This document shows positions 46,692 through 55,939 of a stretch of DNA of 64,000 nt, one piece after another. Position numbers and translations under genes: made by a program. The stretch comes from Streptococcus ferus DSM 20646. Its GTDB lineage: Bacteria > Bacillota > Bacilli > Lactobacillales > Streptococcaceae. The stretch's first letter is position 1; each line of letters starts with the position of its first letter. The stretch is taken from the NCBI RefSeq assembly GCF_000372425.1, contig NZ_AQVD01000003.1, positions 62,001-126,000 on the forward strand. Reading direction: 5' to 3'. Under the pieces are notes generated by a model. It did no database searches. It saw only the letters and a program-made list of their open reading frames with translations, and was not told where the DNA came from.

Positions 46692-49603
46692 TGAAACGTC
46701 TATCGACCTTGTTAAAAGCGTTTAGGATCAAGAATAAAAAGGAAAGTCAGCTCATGCTTATCAGCGCCCTCTTACCCATGGCCATTATGCTGGTGGTTTG
46801 GGCCTTTATTGGCATTTTTCCTTTTGGGAACAAGTCTCATATGGCTGTGGACTTCAGTCAGCAGTATATTGGCTTTTATGGCTTTATGAAACACACCCTT
46901 CTGAGTGGCGACTGGAGTGGCTTTTTCTACTCATTTTCAAAATCTATAGGAGGCTCCATGAATGGGGTCTGGGCTTATTATCTTCACAGTCCTTTTAACC
47001 TTTTCTATGTGTTACTGCCGCTATCGCAGTTTAAGTGGGCGGTCTTTCTGTCTATCCTACTGCGCTATGGTGCCATGGGCTGGGCCTTTTCTTTCTTGCT
47101 GATCAAGCGCTATCAGGCCATGTCTTATAATAGATGGCTGATTCCGTTGATGTCAGCAGCCTATACACTTTCAGGGATGATTGTTGCCTATCAGATGAAC
47201 CCTATCTTTTATGATGCCATGATTATGCTTCCGCTGATTATTTGGGCTCTGGAAGGTGTTTTAGATGGTGGCAAACCTTATCGCTATATGCTCCTGCTGG
47301 CTTTGGTTCTCTTTTTCCAGTTCTATATGGGTTACATGGTCTGTCTCTTTGTGGCGCTGTATTCTTGCTATTACTTAGCACCTCGCCTAGCTGTTTCAGG
47401 CAATATCCAAACTAAAGCTCTGAACTTTTTAAAACCTCTGATACGCGTGTTTCTCTATTCCGTTTTAGCGGCACTAACCGTTTCTTTTCTGCTATACCCG
47501 GTTTTCCTTAATTTATTAAGCAGTAAGGGTGCTTATGAGACACCGATGACCTTTGCCTGGCTTTTCCAAATCAACCCTTTAGATATTTTATCTAAGTTGA
47601 TGATTGGGAGTTTTGATAATGAGTCCGGCTGGTCAGCAGGTCCCAACCTCCCCAATGTTTTTGTGGGGGCTCTTGCACTGATTGCTTTCTTCTTTTATTT
47701 CAAATACAGCTCAGCGCATCCTTATAAGAAATGGGGTGTTACTGCCATCAGTGCCTTCTTTTTCTTATCCATTACCCATGAATTTACCAGTAAGATTTGG
47801 CATATGGGTCAAAATCCGGCAGGTTTCTTTTACCGTTTCTCGTGGATCCTATCTTTCTTCATTGTTTTGATTGCTTATCAGACCTTGCGTGAGAACATTC
47901 GAATCAGTCCCAAGGATTTGGTTCTGGCGACAGTCATCGCCTTGCTTTCAGTCCTGTATGTCAACAGTCAAAATTACACTTTTATTGCGAAAAAACAGCC
48001 GGCAGCCTTGACTGATTTTGTCACACAGCATCGTCTTCTGGTTGTCGGACTGATTGTCCTCGTCATTGGTCTGCTGCTTTATCTGATTCTACGAAAAACG
48101 GCTGCATCCAAAGTCAATCAGCTGGTTCTGGCGGGGCTTGGCCTCTTCTTGGCTTTTGTCACTTATAAGACTCTGTCTTTGGGTCTGCTCTTTAGTCAGG
48201 CAACCTTAACCTTTCTCACTTGGCTCTTTGTTTTGCTTTTCTTGTTCCTTGGCTCTCAAAAACGAGGTCTCTGGATTGCACTGTCTCTGATGACGGTCTT
48301 AGAACTGGGCTACAATGCCTATCTGTCTCAGGTAACCTTGGGTTATGCGGATGCAGACAAATTTACGAGTGCTGCCCTGCAAATGAATCAGCTAGCCAGA
48401 ACCATTGAAAAGAAGAACAAAGCTGGTTTTTACCGTGTTGGTTCCAGTTTTGTGTATTCAAAGAATGACCCGCTGATTGCTTCTTATCCAGGATTGAGCA
48501 GCTTCTCCTCCAATTTGGAGAAATCAACGATTAATTTATTTAATTCGATGGGCGATGTAGGAGGCAACGCTGCGACCTTCTATGCCAATGGAACGCTTCT
48601 GACAGACGCTCTTTATGGTGTGCGCTATTATATTGAACCCAAAGCCTATACCAATGAAGATGTCCTGAAAAACCCTAAAACCCATTATTTCACACCGAAT
48701 GCCAACCGAACAGATTTAAAAGCAAGCTATAAAGCCATTTATGAGGATGACCGCTTTATCATCTATGAAAATGACAAGGTCTTCTCAGCGGCCTATGCCA
48801 CAAATCTGGCTACCCGTAATATCAAATTCGGTCTCAATAACCCTGTCTCAAATCAGAACATCATCCTCTCTTCCATGTCGGGTGTTGAAAAGAACTATTT
48901 TGAGTATGTGGGGATCCCGACGATTGAATTAGACAATATGCAGGAAGTTATTGAAAATGGCCAGCGTATCTTCAGGAGAATCAATAAAAATGCAGTAGGT
49001 ACGATCAGAATTATCTTTACTCCACAGACAGATATGACCTACTATTTCCAAGCGCCTTATGCTTTGAGAAAATCTATGGGCAATATGTCCATTACCCTAA
49101 ATGGTCAGTGGTATCATTACACGCAAAGTTTTGATCAGGTTCAGCTGTGGAATTTAACCGATCGAACGGCTGGCAAGGAAATGACACTCCAGATTCAAAC
49201 CTCTCAAGACGATGAAATCAACATGACCAATATGGGGCTGGTCAGAGCGGATCAGTCGGCTATTCAACAAGTGCTTGATCAGCGTCGCAAACAGGAAATG
49301 ACTGTCAGCAAATGGACCAATACAAGGATTGACGGTTCGGTAAATGTCACGGATGACAGTACCGTCATGATGACCAGTGTCCCTTATGATCAGGGCTGGA
49401 CGGTTAAGGTAGATGGCAAGAAGGTAGATACAACAGAAGCTTGGGGAAGTTTGATCAGCTTCCCAATCAGCAAGGGGAAACATAAGATTGAAATGCACTT
49501 TGTTCCTCGAGGCTTCTGGGTTGGCGTCATGGCTTCTCTTGCCGCCATCGGCTTAATCGCTTATCTTAAGTGGCGTGACGGCTATTACCACAATGGGGAC
49601 TAA
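46691..49603 (+). CDS. YfhO family membrane protein
   Basis: 970 residues with about 14 membrane helices up to residue 540, then a large extracellular domain (about 550-940) and a last helix before the basic tail. KSHMAVDFSQQYIGFYG and SFSKSIGGSMNGVWAYYLHS near the start, and VPYDQGWTVKVDGK near the end, are family landmarks. In Bacillus YfhO transfers sugar from undecaprenyl-phosphate to teichoic acid with the help of CsbB; the family-2 enzyme upstream would be the counterpart. galE follows after 19 bases. Confidence 0.88.
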   Translation: MKRLSTLLKAFRIKNKKESQLMLISALLPMAIMLVVWAFIGIFPFGNKSHMAVDFSQQYIGFYGFMKHTLLSGDWSGFFYSFSKSIGGSMNGVWAYYLHSPFNLFYVLLPLSQFKWAVFLSILLRYGAMGWAFSFLLIKRYQAMSYNRWLIPLMSAAYTLSGMIVAYQMNPIFYDAMIMLPLIIWALEGVLDGGKPYRYMLLLALVLFFQFYMGYMVCLFVALYSCYYLAPRLAVSGNIQTKALNFLKPLIRVFLYSVLAALTVSFLLYPVFLNLLSSKGAYETPMTFAWLFQINPLDILSKLMIGSFDNESGWSAGPNLPNVFVGALALIAFFFYFKYSSAHPYKKWGVTAISAFFFLSITHEFTSKIWHMGQNPAGFFYRFSWILSFFIVLIAYQTLRENIRISPKDLVLATVIALLSVLYVNSQNYTFIAKKQPAALTDFVTQHRLLVVGLIVLVIGLLLYLILRKTAASKVNQLVLAGLGLFLAFVTYKTLSLGLLFSQATLTFLTWLFVLLFLFLGSQKRGLWIALSLMTVLELGYNAYLSQVTLGYADADKFTSAALQMNQLARTIEKKNKAGFYRVGSSFVYSKNDPLIASYPGLSSFSSNLEKSTINLFNSMGDVGGNAATFYANGTLLTDALYGVRYYIEPKAYTNEDVLKNPKTHYFTPNANRTDLKASYKAIYEDDRFIIYENDKVFSAAYATNLATRNIKFGLNNPVSNQNIILSSMSGVEKNYFEYVGIPTIELDNMQEVIENGQRIFRRINKNAVGTIRIIFTPQTDMTYYFQAPYALRKSMGNMSITLNGQWYHYTQSFDQVQLWNLTDRTAGKEMTLQIQTSQDDEINMTNMGLVRADQSAIQQVLDQRRKQEMTVSKWTNTRIDGSVNVTDDSTVMMTSVPYDQGWTVKVDGKKVDTTEAWGSLISFPISKGKHKIEMHFVPRGFWVGVMASLAAIGLIAYLKWRDGYYHNGD

Positions 49604-49622
49604 TGTTGAAAGGAATTTACAA

Positions 49623-50642
49623 ATGAAGAAAATTCTGGTAACCGGGGGTGCGGGCTTCATTGGTTCGCATACCTGTGTGGAATTACTGAATCAGGGCTAC
49701 GACTTGGTTGTCTTGGATAATCTTTGTAATGCCAGTAAAAAAAGTTTGGCTGTTGTGGAAGCCCTCACAGGTAAAAAGTTAACTTTTTATCAAACAGATA
49801 TTCGTGATACTGCTGCACTTGAAGCCATCTTTAAGAAAGAAGATATTGCGGCGGTCATTCATTTTGCAGGCCTGAAGACCGTTTCCGAATCGGCTCAGTT
49901 GCCTCTGCTTTATTATGATAATAATGTGAATGGGACACTCAGACTTTTAGAGGTTATGGCGAAATACGGCTGTAAAAACCTTATCTTTTCCTCTTCAGCT
50001 ACTGTCTATGGAGATCAAAAAGTTGTCCCCATCACTGAAGAGGCTTCTCTGTTTGTCAACAATCCTTATGGCCGGACAAAACTTATGCTAGAGGACATGT
50101 TGCGAGATTTGCATACGTCGGATCCATCTTGGAATATTGTCATTCTGCGTTATTTCAATCCAATTGGTGCCCATGTTTCAGGAGATTTGGGAGAAGATCC
50201 AAATGGGATCCCTAATAATCTCTTGCCTTATATCACTCAAGTTGCTGTTGGGAAATTGGAAAAGGTTTATATTTTTGGAGATGATTATAAGACACCTGAT
50301 GGTACTGGGGTTCGGGATTTTATTCACGTGGTTGATTTAGCTAGAGGCCATGTGGCGGCTCTTCAAAAATTAACGCCGCATTCAGGCCTTTCACTCTATA
50401 ATCTAGGAACTGGGAAGGGCTACTCAGTACTTGAAGTCATTCACGAAATGTCAGCTGTCGTTGGTCGGGCTATCCCTTATCAAGTTGTTGCCCGTCGCCA
50501 TGGTGATATTGAGATTAGTTATGCAGATGCTACAAAGGCTAAGGCGGAGTTGGGCTGGCAAGCGGAATTTGACCTGAGGAGAATGTGTCAGGATTCTTGG
50601 CGCTGGCAAAAACAGCATCCTAATGGCTTTTCGGACTCATAG
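49623..50642 (+). CDS. galE: UDP-glucose 4-epimerase
   Basis: 339-residue SDR enzyme interconverting UDP-glucose and UDP-galactose. NAD motif GGAGFIGSH at the N-terminus, SSSATVYG and the catalytic YGRTK (Tyr-x3-Lys). C-terminal GTGKGYSVLEVI and RRHGDIEISYAD are typical GalE. ATG 49623 after AAAGGAA; earlier in-frame starts lie inside yfhO. Its place after yfhO suggests it feeds envelope glycosylation rather than only the Leloir pathway. Confidence 0.95.
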   Translation: MKKILVTGGAGFIGSHTCVELLNQGYDLVVLDNLCNASKKSLAVVEALTGKKLTFYQTDIRDTAALEAIFKKEDIAAVIHFAGLKTVSESAQLPLLYYDNNVNGTLRLLEVMAKYGCKNLIFSSSATVYGDQKVVPITEEASLFVNNPYGRTKLMLEDMLRDLHTSDPSWNIVILRYFNPIGAHVSGDLGEDPNGIPNNLLPYITQVAVGKLEKVYIFGDDYKTPDGTGVRDFIHVVDLARGHVAALQKLTPHSGLSLYNLGTGKGYSVLEVIHEMSAVVGRAIPYQVVARRHGDIEISYADATKAKAELGWQAEFDLRRMCQDSWRWQKQHPNGFSDS

Positions 50643-50650
50643 CCAGTATT

Positions 50651-50697
50651 AAAAGACAGCCAGGCAGACTATCGTTATCTGCCTGACTGTCTTTTTT
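50651..50697 (+). terminator. Terminator of yfhO-galE
   Basis: AAAAGACAG-CAGGCAGA pairs with TCTGCCTG-CTGTCTTTT around a ten-base loop, ending in T6. Confidence 0.92.
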
Positions 50698-50723
50698 CAA
50701 GTCTCAGGAATTGGAAATATAAC

Positions 50724-50751
50724 TTGAAAACATTCTGAAAAGGAGTAAACT
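50724..50751 (+). promoter_or_regulatory. Promoter of holin-like pair
   Basis: TTGAAA (50724-50729), 16-base spacer, TAAACT (50746-50751). Confidence 0.5.
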
Positions 50752-50774
50752 ATTAGAAGAGAAGGGGTGATGTT

Positions 50775-51137
50775 ATGAAACTGTATGTTCAGCTAATGAT
50801 TATTTTATGGTTTTCACTTCTGGGAGAAATCCTGTCTAATCTTTTGCATTTACCGGTGCCTGGAAGTATTATTGGTTTGTTTTGTCTTTTTCTGGCCTTG
50901 CAATTTAAATGGCTGCGGTTACGGCACGTCAATGATGTGGGCCGCTTTTTGTTGGGCAATATGACGATTCTCTTTTTACCAGCAGCCGTTGGGATTATGG
51001 ATAAATTCCATGTCATTGCGCCCTATCTTGTCCCGATTGGGTTGATTATTTTAGGGGCGATTGTGATTAATATAGCAGTCATTGGACTTGTTGTTCAGTG
51101 GATAAAGAGTCGTTTTGAAGGAGATTATCAGGAATGA
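50775..51137 (+). CDS. CidA/LrgA holin-like protein
   Basis: 120 residues with four membrane helices. LLHLPVPGSIIGLFCLFLAL and FLLGNMTILFLPAAVGIMD are the family signatures. CidA/LrgA proteins control murein hydrolase activity, lysis and, in several bacteria, pyruvate uptake together with the B partner. Whether it is Cid- or Lrg-type cannot be settled by eye. ATG after AAGGGGTG; no LytST two-component genes are adjacent. Overlaps the next gene by four bases. Confidence 0.9.
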   Translation: MKLYVQLMIILWFSLLGEILSNLLHLPVPGSIIGLFCLFLALQFKWLRLRHVNDVGRFLLGNMTILFLPAAVGIMDKFHVIAPYLVPIGLIILGAIVINIAVIGLVVQWIKSRFEGDYQE

Positions 51138-51829
51138 ATGCGATTGTTTCAAATCCCATGTTTGGTCTGTGGCTGTCCATATTGGCCTACCTTATAGGTA
51201 TTTTAATTTTTCGGCGTTTTCCCCATCCTCTGACAACGCCGCTCTTGTTGGCAACCCTCTTGGTGATCCTTTTTCTAAAGCTGACCCATATTCCTTATAA
51301 GGCTTATTATAATGGAGGCGCCTATCTGAATATGCTGATTGTCCCCTCAACAGTTGCGCTTGCGATCCCTCTTTACCAGACTTTTCACCTGATGAAACAT
51401 CATGCTAAAAGTATCTTACTGGGAACATTTGCAGCTGCTCTTGCTAATACGCTTTTTACGGGATTAGTGGCTAAATGTTTCGGGATGCGCTATTTTCTAG
51501 CGATTTCTCTCTTTCCCAAGTCGGTAACCACTGCCATGGCTGTTGGGATTGTTGGTAAGATGCAAGGAATTGTCACCGTGACTTTAGTTGTCGTTGTGGC
51601 AACAGGGATTCTGACGAGTGTCTTGGGACCTACCCTTTTGAGATGGCTGAAAATAGAAGATCCAGTCGCTGTCGGTTTAGCTCTTGGCGGTACGGGTCAT
51701 GCCATTGGAACAGGGACTGCCCTCAAATATGGCCGAGTTGAAGGCGCGATGGCGGGTCTGGCTATTGGAGTGACAGGTCTCATCTATGTCTTTGTATCAC
51801 CTCTCGTTGCTGCTCTTATTTTAAGCTAA
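51134..51829 (+). CDS. CidB/LrgB family membrane protein
   Basis: 231 residues with about 7 helices. FPKSVTTAMAVGI, GILTSVLGP and GGTGHAIGTGTAL are the conserved LrgB motifs. Works with the overlapping A subunit in the membrane. ATGA overlap couples translation. Confidence 0.9.
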   Translation: MNAIVSNPMFGLWLSILAYLIGILIFRRFPHPLTTPLLLATLLVILFLKLTHIPYKAYYNGGAYLNMLIVPSTVALAIPLYQTFHLMKHHAKSILLGTFAAALANTLFTGLVAKCFGMRYFLAISLFPKSVTTAMAVGIVGKMQGIVTVTLVVVVATGILTSVLGPTLLRWLKIEDPVAVGLALGGTGHAIGTGTALKYGRVEGAMAGLAIGVTGLIYVFVSPLVAALILS

Positions 51830-51863
51830 AAAACCTCCCTAGACATCTCTGGGGAGGTTATTT
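51828..51863. terminator. Bidirectional terminator
   Basis: AACCTCCC / GGGAGGTT stem between the B-subunit gene and the convergent lipoprotein gene. Confidence 0.75.
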
Positions 51864-51870
51864 GTATTCC

Positions 51871-52518
51871 TTATTTAAAGTAGAGGTATTCCGGATTAGG
51901 GGTGATATAGTAGAGGTTCTTAGTGTCATCAGTATTAAAAATGAGAAGAACCTTGCCATTTTCGTAAGAATAGAGAACATATTTGGTACCAAGCTGGGCA
52001 GATGCGGCAACATCTCCTGCTCCGGTGTAAAAAGCCTTGGCCTGATTTTCGGTAATGTCTCCTTTTTTGAGCAGGTCTTTCAGATTGCTCAGTTCGTTTT
52101 CTTTCATCTTGGTTTGAATCTGAGCAGAATCGGTGATAATTTCTTGCGGTTCTCCCAAGACTTCTTTGACTTTTTCCTGCGTGTACCCTTTAAAATCAGG
52201 AATCTGTGCTTCAAATCCGTCATCATGACGGAAGTAGTAGACCTTGGCATCCCCGGTGGCATAGATTTTATCCGTCTTGGCTTCACTGGCGTTGTCAGGA
52301 AGTCCTTTGGCTACTTTATCGTCTTCGCTAGGGCTATCTTCGTCCTCTGCCGACGTTGTTGTTTCTTCTTGCGATTTACGCGTTGTTGTTTTTTTGGTCT
52401 GTTTTTCTGTCTTTTCATTTAGACCGATAGGCTGAAAGAACTCACTGCTGCAGGCTGTCAGGAATAAAACAGATATGAGCAGAAAGGGCAGGGTGATAAG
52501 GGTGTTTTTCTTTTTCAT
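51871..52518 (-). CDS. DUF4947 lipoprotein
   Basis: 215 residues. Signal MKKKNTLITLPFLLISVLFL precedes lipobox LTAC. A Glu/Lys/Thr linker (residues 32-75) leads to the DUF4947-type domain (VYYFRHDDGFEAQIPDFKGY through YYITPNPEYLYF). Anchored outside the membrane; function unknown. ATG 52518 preceded by AGGAGAACG; the longer upstream frame has no signal logic and would overlap the GNAT promoter. Confidence 0.82.
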   Translation of the reverse strand: MKKKNTLITLPFLLISVLFLTACSSEFFQPIGLNEKTEKQTKKTTTRKSQEETTTSAEDEDSPSEDDKVAKGLPDNASEAKTDKIYATGDAKVYYFRHDDGFEAQIPDFKGYTQEKVKEVLGEPQEIITDSAQIQTKMKENELSNLKDLLKKGDITENQAKAFYTGAGDVAASAQLGTKYVLYSYENGKVLLIFNTDDTKNLYYITPNPEYLYFK

Positions 52519-52622
52519 TTTAGTTTCACGTTCTCCTTTGCCATTAGTATACCATAAAAAATAGCTCCGTACCCTTTTTGTTGCGGTATAATAAGATGAT
52601 AAACAGACAAAGGAGGTCGTAA

Positions 52623-53069
52623 ATGTCAACCTATCAACTTAAAAAGAGTCAGGCAGACTTGACTGATTTTTTTGTTGCCGTTTTCAGTCAACAATATAAA
52701 GATGTCTTCGGCCGTCAGAACAGTCAGGAGAAAGCTGAAGCTTTTGTGCTGTCGATTGAGGAGGAGGGTCAAATACTTGCTGCCTTATCTTATCAGCTTT
52801 TGTATCAAACCATTAAGATCAGTGACTTGGCTGTCCTTACCTCGCATCAAAAGCAAGGACTGGGGACTTGGCTGCTTAAGGCTTTAAAAGCGGAAGCAGA
52901 GAAGCATCAGGTTCTAAATCTTATTTTGACCACTCGGTCTTACCAAGCAAAAGATTTCTATCTAAAACAAGGTTTTGCCGTTTTTGGAATGCTAAAAGAT
53001 GTTCCCTTTGCCTCCGTCGATACTTACTATATGGTTTATCGCTACCAAAAAGATGAGGTGAAAATCTAA
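52623..53069 (+). CDS. GNAT family N-acetyltransferase
   Basis: 148 residues. Motif A is SDLAVLTSHQKQGLGTWLLK (about residues 62-81), then NLILTTRSYQAKDFYLKQGF, the usual GNAT C-terminal half. Substrate unknown. ATG after AAAGGAGGTC; monocistronic, ended by a strong terminator. Confidence 0.85.
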   Translation: MSTYQLKKSQADLTDFFVAVFSQQYKDVFGRQNSQEKAEAFVLSIEEEGQILAALSYQLLYQTIKISDLAVLTSHQKQGLGTWLLKALKAEAEKHQVLNLILTTRSYQAKDFYLKQGFAVFGMLKDVPFASVDTYYMVYRYQKDEVKI

Positions 53070-53096
53070 AACGAAAGCTGAGGCTTTCGTTTTTTT
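53068..53096. terminator. Bidirectional terminator
   Basis: AAAACGAAAGC / GCTTTCGTTTTTT, four-base loop, overlapping the end of the phospho-glucosidase gene. Confidence 0.88.
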
Positions 53097-54492
53097 AATC
53101 TTTAAATCCATTCTGATCAGCCAGTTCTTTGAAGAAATAACCCGATTTTTTAATAGTGCGTTTAGCTTCCTTATCAAGGTCAACAGCGATGAGGCCGTAG
53201 CGGTTTTTGTAGGCGTTGGTCCAAGACCAGTTGTCCATACAGGTCCAGAGGTGGTAGCCTAGACAGTTAGCTCCTTCCTGGATGGCCTGATGCAGGTAGC
53301 GGAGATGGTCTTTGATAAAGTCGATTCGGTAGTCGTCTTCAATCTGGCCGTCGGCATTGATATAGCGTTCTTCGCCTTCAACCCCCATACCGTTTTCGGA
53401 GATGAAGCAAGGGATATTGCCATAGTTGTCACGGACATTGATCATGATGTCATAGATTCCCTTTTCGTAAATTTCCCAGCCTCGGTAAGGGTTCATTTTC
53501 TTGCCTGGCATATCGTAGTTATCAAAGTAGTCTTCTGGCATAGGACAGTCAGGGTTTTTATCAGCTGGATTGTCCTTAGCTTTGATCCGGCGTGGCTGAT
53601 AGTAGTTGACACCAAGTATATCAATGGTATGTTGCTTGATGGCTTCCAAATCAGCGGCTGTATGTTCAGGGACCATATCCAATTCCTTGACAATCGCCAC
53701 TAGATCTTCTGGGTATTCTCCTTTAATCGCTGGGTCTAAGAAGGAGCGGTTGAAGAAGGCGTCAGCGATCTTGGCTGCTTTGACATCTTCAGGATTGTTT
53801 TCATCACGAGGGTAGCTTGGGGTCAGGTTGAGGATGATACCAATCTGACCATCTTGATCTTCATGATAGGCCTGAATCGCTAGGGCGCTGGCTAGAGCTT
53901 CGTTGAAGCCGACCTGAATGGCGTGTCTGAGATTTTTTTCATTTGGATAGTGGAAATCATAGAGGTAGCCGCCTTCAACTGGGACGATCGGTTCATTATG
54001 GGTGAACCAGTATTTGACCCGATCGCCAAAAAGCTCAAAACAGGTCTTAGCATAGTGAACATAGCCCTCAACAGTTTCTCGGTTGAGCCAGCCGCCTTTT
54101 TCCTGAAGCGGCATAGGCATATCGAAATGATAGAGATTCATAAAAGGCTCAATCCCGTTTTTAATCTGTTCATCAATATAGGCATTATAAAATGCAAGGG
54201 CTTCTGGATTCACCTCGCCAGTGCCATCAGGAATCAGCCGGCTCCACTGGATAGAAGTCCGAAAGGAGTTGTGGCCGGTTGCCTTCATCAGGGCGACATC
54301 CTCTTTAAACCGTTTGTAATTATAAGATGTTTTATCTGGACCTACTTGATTAAAGAACCTCTGCGGTTCTTTTTCGTACCAAAAGTCCCAAATATTGTCT
54401 CCTTTGCCGTCTCCGTCAAAACGCCCTTCTGTTTGCGGGCCGCTGGAAGCTGTTCCCCAGAAAAAGTTTTTTGGAAAAAGATAGTCTGTCAT
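53095..54492 (-). CDS. bglA: GH1 6-phospho-beta-glucosidase
   Basis: 465-residue cytosolic glycoside hydrolase that splits phosphorylated beta-glucosides delivered by a PTS. N-terminal FFWGTASSGPQTEG, acid/base Glu in THNEP (about residue 170), nucleophile Glu in ISENGMG (about 365) and HLWTCMDNWSWTNAYKNRYG near the end. Phospho-binding residues cannot be judged reliably by eye, but the adjacent PTS EIIC supports the phospho specificity. Transcribed divergently from the EIIC gene. Confidence 0.93.
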   Translation of the reverse strand: MTDYLFPKNFFWGTASSGPQTEGRFDGDGKGDNIWDFWYEKEPQRFFNQVGPDKTSYNYKRFKEDVALMKATGHNSFRTSIQWSRLIPDGTGEVNPEALAFYNAYIDEQIKNGIEPFMNLYHFDMPMPLQEKGGWLNRETVEGYVHYAKTCFELFGDRVKYWFTHNEPIVPVEGGYLYDFHYPNEKNLRHAIQVGFNEALASALAIQAYHEDQDGQIGIILNLTPSYPRDENNPEDVKAAKIADAFFNRSFLDPAIKGEYPEDLVAIVKELDMVPEHTAADLEAIKQHTIDILGVNYYQPRRIKAKDNPADKNPDCPMPEDYFDNYDMPGKKMNPYRGWEIYEKGIYDIMINVRDNYGNIPCFISENGMGVEGEERYINADGQIEDDYRIDFIKDHLRYLHQAIQEGANCLGYHLWTCMDNWSWTNAYKNRYGLIAVDLDKEAKRTIKKSGYFFKELADQNGFKD

Positions 54493-54524
54493 GAGCGTCT
54501 CCTTTTTGTTTTATTCACAAGTAA

Positions 54525-54552
54525 AGTATACATCATAAAATAAAAAAGTCAA
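54525..54552 (-). promoter_or_regulatory. Promoter of GH1 gene
   Basis: Minus strand TTGACT (54552-54547), 16-base spacer, TATACT (54530-54525). Shares its 140-base region with the EIIC operon, likely the target of the GntR regulator; I could not define an operator. Confidence 0.7.
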
Positions 54553-54632
54553 TAATAATTTTAAAAAAGACTAGACAAATAATGAAATATGATATACAAC
54601 TATGGTGACAAAAAATAAAGGTAGGTAAACTT

Positions 54633-55901
54633 ATGAACAAGTTTTTGGATGCTATCAGTGAAAAACTGCTTCCTTTAGCAAATGTACTTGGCTCTAACAA
54701 GTACTTATCGGTGTTACGGGATGCCTTTATGCTGGCCTTCCCAGTAACCATGTTTGGTTCTATTATTGTGGTTATTTCAAATTTGCCCTTTTTTAGTGAC
54801 AGTTTGAAAAAGACGCTGGCGAGCTTACTGGGGAATGGTCAGGCAGCAACCATGTCTATCATGACCATCTTCGTTGTCTTTGGTATCGGCTATTACTTAT
54901 CAAAGACCTACGATGTAGAAGGCGTTTTTGGAGGCGCTGTGGCCTTGTCCAGTTTCCTCATCTTGACTCCTTTTTACACCACTACTGAATCTGGCAAGAT
55001 GGTGACAGAGGTCCTAAGTTTGGAGCGCTTAGGGGCTAAGGGGATGTTCCTAGGGATGATAACGGCTTTTATAGCAGCTGAACTTTACAGCCGAATCAGT
55101 AATAAGGGCTGGCAAATTAAAATGCCTGATTCCGTTCCGCCGGCAGTTGCGAAGTCTTTTGCGGCTCTGATTCCAGGAACCTTGACGCTAACCTTGTTCT
55201 TGCTTCTTAACGCTGCCTTGACTGGTCTCTTTAAGGTTAATTTACATGATCTCATTTATCAGGTGATTCAGGCGCCACTGGTTGGTCTGGGATCAAGTAT
55301 CGGAGCAACCTTAATTGCTATCTTCTTTATCCAGCTGCTTTGGTTCTTCGGTCTGCACGGGCAAATCCTTGTCAACTCTGTGATGGACCCAATCTGGAAC
55401 ACATTGAATTTAGAAAATATTGAGGCCTATAAGGCTGGTGAACAGGTACCGCATATTATTTCGAAGTCCTTTATGGAAACCTTTACAGTAGGACTTGGGG
55501 GCTCTGGAATGACCTTGGCGGTTGTTCTCATCATGGCTTTCGTCCTAAAGAAACAAATGTATAAGGATGTGGGAAGACTGGCGCTGGGAGCTGGCATCTT
55601 TAATGTTAATGAGCCTGTTATTTTCGGTCTGCCAATCGTGATGAACGCGACAATCTTAATTCCATGGGTGCTCTCTCCAATTGTTGTTACCCTGCTGAAC
55701 TACTTCGTCATGTCTCTTGGTATCGTCCCTGCTCCGACAGGGGTATCGGTGCCGTGGACTGTGCCAGTCTTCTTCAGTGGCATGCTGGCGACCAATTCGA
55801 TTCTCGGAGGACTTCTCCAAATTGTTGACATGCTTATTGTTGGCTGCATCTGGTATCCCTTCCTTCTAGTGCTAGACAGACAGGCAGATTATGAGTTATA
55901 A
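54633..55901 (+). CDS. PTS EIIC, cellobiose/beta-glucoside (Lac) family
   Basis: 422-residue membrane permease of the lactose/cellobiose EIIC class. About ten helices; landmarks are LRDAFMLAFPVTMFGSIIVV, WFFGLHGQILVNSVMDPIW and GAGIFNVNEPVIFGLP (the substrate-site Glu). No EIIA or EIIB domain is fused or adjacent, so it must borrow them. ATG behind AGGTAGG. It pairs with the divergent phospho-glucosidase and the downstream GntR gene. Confidence 0.92.
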   Translation: MNKFLDAISEKLLPLANVLGSNKYLSVLRDAFMLAFPVTMFGSIIVVISNLPFFSDSLKKTLASLLGNGQAATMSIMTIFVVFGIGYYLSKTYDVEGVFGGAVALSSFLILTPFYTTTESGKMVTEVLSLERLGAKGMFLGMITAFIAAELYSRISNKGWQIKMPDSVPPAVAKSFAALIPGTLTLTLFLLLNAALTGLFKVNLHDLIYQVIQAPLVGLGSSIGATLIAIFFIQLLWFFGLHGQILVNSVMDPIWNTLNLENIEAYKAGEQVPHIISKSFMETFTVGLGGSGMTLAVVLIMAFVLKKQMYKDVGRLALGAGIFNVNEPVIFGLPIVMNATILIPWVLSPIVVTLLNYFVMSLGIVPAPTGVSVPWTVPVFFSGMLATNSILGGLLQIVDMLIVGCIWYPFLLVLDRQADYEL

Positions 55902-55939
55902 TAAGCAATAACAATGATACTCTGATAAGAAGGTAGCCT

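Noticed and set aside
51862..52422. Plus-strand 186-codon frame over the DUF4947 lipoprotein gene
   Set aside because: Phe/Cys-rich antisense shadow; the minus strand has a proper signal peptide, lipobox and ribosome-binding site.
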